From Humibacillus xanthopallidus (GTDB lineage Bacteria > Actinomycetota > Actinomycetes > Actinomycetales > Dermatophilaceae): DNA of 64,000 nucleotides. The stretch is taken from the NCBI RefSeq assembly GCF_006717145.1, contig NZ_VFQF01000002.1, positions 930,001-994,000 of the forward strand. The letters run 5' to 3'. Made by a program: the position numbers and the translations under genes. The notes beneath the pieces were generated by a model that saw only the letters and a program-made list of their open reading frames with translations, was not told where the DNA came from and made no database searches. Shown in pieces: positions 61,162 to 64,000 of the stretch (the stretch's first letter is position 1; every line of letters begins with the position of its first letter).

Positions 61162-62250
61162 ATGGTGGTGAGTGACGTGACGCAGGTTCCGACCGACGGT
61201 GAGCCCGACGCGCCCCAGGCGCCCCCCGCGGGAGCCGCGCCGCGCAGCCCGCTGCTGGACCGGCCGGGGGCCGTGGCCGGCGACGGGCTCGACGCGTCGG
61301 TGGCGCTGCACTACGGCGACCCGATGCGCGAGCAGCGGATGCTCGACGAGGGCCTCGGAGTCGTCGACCTCAGCAACCGCGAGGTCATCACTGTCTCGGG
61401 CGTCGACCGGCTCAGCTGGCTCAACTCCCTCACGACCCAGTTGCTGCTCGACCTGCCGCCCCGCGAGTCACGCGAGGCGCTCGTCCTCTCGCCCAAGGGC
61501 CACGTCGAGCACTCCCTCCACCTCGTCGACGACGGCGAGATGACGTGGATCACGACCGAGCCCGGTGCCGGCGCCGCCCTCGTGGCGTGGCTCGAGCGGA
61601 TGAAGTTCATGCTCCGGGTCGAGGTCGCAGACGTCACCGCCGACTGGGCCGTGCTCGGCGAGCCCCACGCACGTGAGTCCGTCGCCGGCGAGCCGCTCGC
61701 GTGGCGCGACCCGTGGCCCGACCTCGTCGGCGACACGACCGCCTACGGCCCTGTCGAGGACCACCCCGGCAGCGTCCGGGCGTGGCGCGAGGTCATCATG
61801 CCGCGCGCGGATCTCGTTGCGGCAGTGGGTGATCGGCCGGTCGCGGGCCTCTGGGCCGCCGAGGCGCTGCGTGTCGCCGCCTGGCGACCTCGGCTCGGCC
61901 TCGAGACCGACCACCGCACGATCGTCCACGAGGTCGACTGGCTGCGCACCGCCGTGCACCTGCACAAGGGCTGCTACCGCGGGCAGGAGACGGTCGCGCG
62001 CGTGCACAACCTCGGGCGTCCGCCCCGCCGCCTCGTCTTCCTCCACGTCGACGGCTCGGGTCACGTCCTGCCGCCGCTCGGCGCCGAGGTGTATGCCGGT
62101 GAACGCGTCGTTGGCCACCTGACCTCCGTCGGCCGCCACCACACCGACGGCCCGATCGCGCTCGCGATCATCAAGCGCAACACCGACCCCGAGCTCGACC
62201 TGCTCGTGGGCGGCCTCAGCGCCGCGCAGACCGTCATCGTCGCTCCCTAG
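61162..62250 (+). CDS. ygfZ: YgfZ/GcvT-domain folate-binding iron-sulfur assembly factor
   Basis: The 362-residue protein has the GcvT-like fold and the family signature KGCYRGQETVARVHNLGRPPRRLV near residue 270. YgfZ proteins use tetrahydrofolate to help build or repair Fe-S clusters, often for MiaB and related enzymes. It is close behind nitrobindin (60-bp gap). The first 45 residues are a Pro/Ala-rich extension. Confidence 0.92.
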   Translation: MVVSDVTQVPTDGEPDAPQAPPAGAAPRSPLLDRPGAVAGDGLDASVALHYGDPMREQRMLDEGLGVVDLSNREVITVSGVDRLSWLNSLTTQLLLDLPPRESREALVLSPKGHVEHSLHLVDDGEMTWITTEPGAGAALVAWLERMKFMLRVEVADVTADWAVLGEPHARESVAGEPLAWRDPWPDLVGDTTAYGPVEDHPGSVRAWREVIMPRADLVAAVGDRPVAGLWAAEALRVAAWRPRLGLETDHRTIVHEVDWLRTAVHLHKGCYRGQETVARVHNLGRPPRRLVFLHVDGSGHVLPPLGAEVYAGERVVGHLTSVGRHHTDGPIALAIIKRNTDPELDLLVGGLSAAQTVIVAP

Positions 62251-62364
62251 CCACCCAGCCCCACCACCGGCGCGCACGCGTGCGGCGCCGCCGCGGGGGT
62301 ATGCCGTCCGGCCCGGTCCCGGGCCCGTCGCTCGCACCCCGCGGGCGGCTGGCAGGATGACGGC

Positions 62365-63219
62365 ATGAGCACCGCACGCAGCGCCGCGAGCACGCTGATC
62401 ACCGTCGCGCCGACCGGGGCTGAGACCGCCAAGGTCGACGTGCCGGCCCTCCCGACGACTCCGGAGGAGCTCGTCGAGACTGCCGTCGCGTGCGAGCGGG
62501 CCGGAGCCGCCCTCATCCACATCCACGTGCGCGACCGCGACCACCAGCCCACGCTCGACGCCGTGCTGCTCAAGGAGGCCGTCGACGGCGTGCGCGAGGC
62601 GACCGACCTCGTCGTCCAGCTCTCGACCGGCGGAGCCATCACCGACCCGCTCGAGCAGCGGCTCACGGTCCTCGACGCCGACCCCGACTCCTGCTCGCTG
62701 ACCTGCGGCACGACGAACTTCGGCGACGGCGTCTTCCTGAACCCGTGGGGCTTCATGGTCGACCTCTACCGCCTGGCCCAGGAGCGCGAGGTCGTGCCGG
62801 AGTTCGAGCTCTTCGAGCTGGGTCACGTGCACGCCCTGCGCCGGCTCATCGACGAGTGCGGCCTGCCCTACGGCGGCAAGGTCCACGTCGACTTCGTCAC
62901 CGGGGTGCCCGGCTCGATGCCCGGCACGCCACAGGCCCTGCTCGCCGGGGTCGCCATGCTGCCGCCCGAGGTGACGAGCTGGTCGGCCACGGGGATCGGT
63001 CGCGCGCACCTGCCGATCGCCGCCGCCGCGCTCGCCGCGGGCGGCCACCTGCGGGTCGGCATGGAGGACAACCTCGTCTTCGCCAAGAGGCAGCCGGTCG
63101 GGCACAACAGCGAGCTCGTGAGCCGGGCCGCGCAGCTCGCGACCCTCATGCAGCGGCCGCCGATGTCGACGACGGAGGCCCGCGCGGCGCTCGCGATCAA
63201 GGACCGCCGCACCCGCTGA
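62365..63219 (+). CDS. beta-keto-acid cleavage enzyme (BKACE, DUF849 family)
   Basis: The 284-residue TIM-barrel has the metal site IHIHVRD and later HVHALRRLIDECGLPYGGKVHVDF. Substrate-loop residues appear in TCGTTNFGDGVF and GMEDNLVFAKRQPVGHNSELV. BKACE enzymes transfer an acetyl-like unit between a beta-keto acid and acetyl-CoA. The particular keto acid is set by a few residues and is not predicted here. No pathway partner is adjacent. Confidence 0.9.
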   Translation: MSTARSAASTLITVAPTGAETAKVDVPALPTTPEELVETAVACERAGAALIHIHVRDRDHQPTLDAVLLKEAVDGVREATDLVVQLSTGGAITDPLEQRLTVLDADPDSCSLTCGTTNFGDGVFLNPWGFMVDLYRLAQEREVVPEFELFELGHVHALRRLIDECGLPYGGKVHVDFVTGVPGSMPGTPQALLAGVAMLPPEVTSWSATGIGRAHLPIAAAALAAGGHLRVGMEDNLVFAKRQPVGHNSELVSRAAQLATLMQRPPMSTTEARAALAIKDRRTR

Positions 63220-63608
63220 CAGCCGACCCAGCTCGACGGCTGCGCGGCGAACGCCGCTGACCCAGCCGGACGGCATACCGCGCGGGAGACGCGGCGGTCG
63301 CGGACGGCATACCTGCGGGGGGTGCTGCCGCGGGTGAGCCGGGTGCGCCACGGACAATCGAAAGAGCAGTTCGTCGCCACCGAGCGGCCCCGCACAGTCC
63401 CATGGACGGGCGACGAACTGCTCTTTCGACTGCCAGGGCCTGCAACCACGCCGACGGAGTGCTCTCTCGATTGAGGCAGGGGAGTGCCCGCAGGTGCCAA
63501 GCGCGACGGGCGTGAGGCGAGGTCAGAACCCGGGTATGCCGCCGGTGTGGGCGGTCTCACGCTGTCCACAGTTTGCATTTTGCTTGCTGTAGTTAGCACA
63601 ATGGAGAC
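63220..63608. other. repeat-rich spacer before the XRE gene
   Basis: No gene is supported in these 389 bp. It contains two same-strand CGGCATAC octamers (63271, 63305), the second three-part AAAGAGCAGTTCGTCG element (63355-63473), one octamer (63534) and an AT-rich promoter-like stretch at 63560-63605 just ahead of the XRE gene. Confidence 0.7.
63355..63473. repeat. dispersed AAAGAGCAGTTCGTCG element, copy 2
   Basis: CAATCGAAAGAGCAGTTCG (from 63355) faces CGACGAACTGCTCTTTCG (from 63411) over 22 positions with one mismatch. A third arm CCGACGGAGTGCTCTCTCG follows at 63451. Same order and spacing of arms as at 46897-47005, with a different loop. Confidence 0.88.
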
Positions 63609-64000
63609 ATGAGCAAGCTGCCGCTACCGGACCTGGGGGCCTACTTGCGCGAACAGCGCGAGAGTGCCCAGCTGTCCTTGCGTCAGCTCGCCGAGATGGC
63701 CGGAGTCTCCAACCCCTACCTGTCGCAGATCGAGCGAGGCCTCAAGCGGCCGAGCGCCGAGATCCTGCAGCAGATCGCCAAGGGGCTGCAGGTCTCGGCC
63801 GAGTCGCTCTACGTCCGGGCCGGAATCCTCGACGAGCGGGTCGGCGACGACCCGGCCGCCGCCCCCGACGTCCTCTCCGCCATCGCCGCCGACGCCGCCC
63901 TCACGGAGCGTCAGCGCGGGGTGCTCGTCGAGATCTACCTGTCCTTCGTCGGCGACGTCGACGACGACCCCAACGCCCCCCGCACCCCCCACGCCCCCGG
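63609..64000 (+). CDS. XRE-family transcriptional regulator, 3' end outside the window
   Basis: At least 130 residues are visible. The N-terminal HTH_3 domain reads LGAYLREQRESAQLSLRQLAEMAGVSNPYLSQIERGLKRPSAEILQQIAKGLQVSAESLYVRAGIL. Then comes a helical region and a Pro-rich tail that runs off the end. It resembles actinobacterial regulators encoded next to hbhA-type adhesins (such as Rv0474), but the neighbour lies outside. The upstream AT-rich stretch TTTGCATTTTGCTTGCTG is the probable promoter. Confidence 0.88.
   Translation, partial: MSKLPLPDLGAYLREQRESAQLSLRQLAEMAGVSNPYLSQIERGLKRPSAEILQQIAKGLQVSAESLYVRAGILDERVGDDPAAAPDVLSAIAADAALTERQRGVLVEIYLSFVGDVDDDPNAPRTPHAP

Overview
The window is about 70% G+C chromosomal DNA with dense, often ATGA-overlapping genes, high-GC third positions and actinobacterial markers: a mycothiol synthase, a GlnR-type regulator, a GuaB1-type GMP reductase, a MutT1/Ppk pair, an ANTAR-domain protein and a DesA3-like desaturase/reductase pair. 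Together they point to a free-living actinobacterium of the order Micrococcales, plausibly the Intrasporangiaceae. The family is an inference, not a measurement.

Layout. 1-1016: the 3' part of a decayed IS256-type element next to tRNA-Phe. 1.3-5.1 kb: a YceI protein, a hypothetical gene with a palindrome over its start, and two unrelated zinc metallopeptidases. 5.2-10.5 kb: GuaB1, then a fatty-acid desaturase and its ferredoxin-reductase-like partner, divergent from a PucR-type regulator. 10.6-15.8 kb: a 2-hydroxyacid dehydrogenase, tRNA-Asp and tRNA-Glu, a PHP protein, a SigE-type sigma factor with a membrane partner, a Nudix protein and a DUF385-type protein. 15.9-20.9 kb: an alkylation-repair region (ECF sigma, Ogt, Ada-like zinc protein), a clean IS3-family insertion with 3-bp target duplication, a second Ogt behind a CDF cation exporter, and CsbD.

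21.0-36.3 kb is a carbon-utilisation island. Two paralogous DeoR-type regulators, a secreted esterase, a PdxA-type dehydrogenase and a DUF1537 four-carbon acid-sugar kinase face a nine-gene overlapping operon. That operon encodes a peptide/opine-type ABC importer, aldo/keto reductase, HpcH/HpaI aldolase, intracellular sialidase-fold protein and SDR. The genes look like uptake, oxidation, phosphorylation and retro-aldol cleavage of an unidentified acid-sugar substrate.

36.6-45.1 kb holds a thiolase, a Ni/Co transporter, a peptidoglycan-binding lipoprotein, a DinB protein, tRNA-Lys, ANTAR and PEBP proteins, a SigF-type sigma factor and small conserved genes. 45.2-57.8 kb is a phosphate region: DUF47/Pit converging on PstSCAB, a PHO-box-like repeat, MutT1-like Nudix/phosphatase, Ppk, MshD and a secreted 5'-nucleotidase. 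57.9-64.0 kb holds GlnR, MoaD, a membrane protein, minisatellite-like repeats, DsrE, nitrobindin, YgfZ, a BKACE enzyme and an XRE regulator cut by the window edge.

Across the window the octamer GTATGCCG (or its complement) occurs about 47 times by hand count where about two are expected. It lies both in genes, using otherwise rare codons, and between them, where it sometimes forms inverted pairs. Three other repeat families (GGCCACTCGAG, AAAGAGCAGTTCGTCG and several tandem arrays) fill the intergenic regions. These repeats are the least explained part of the sequence.
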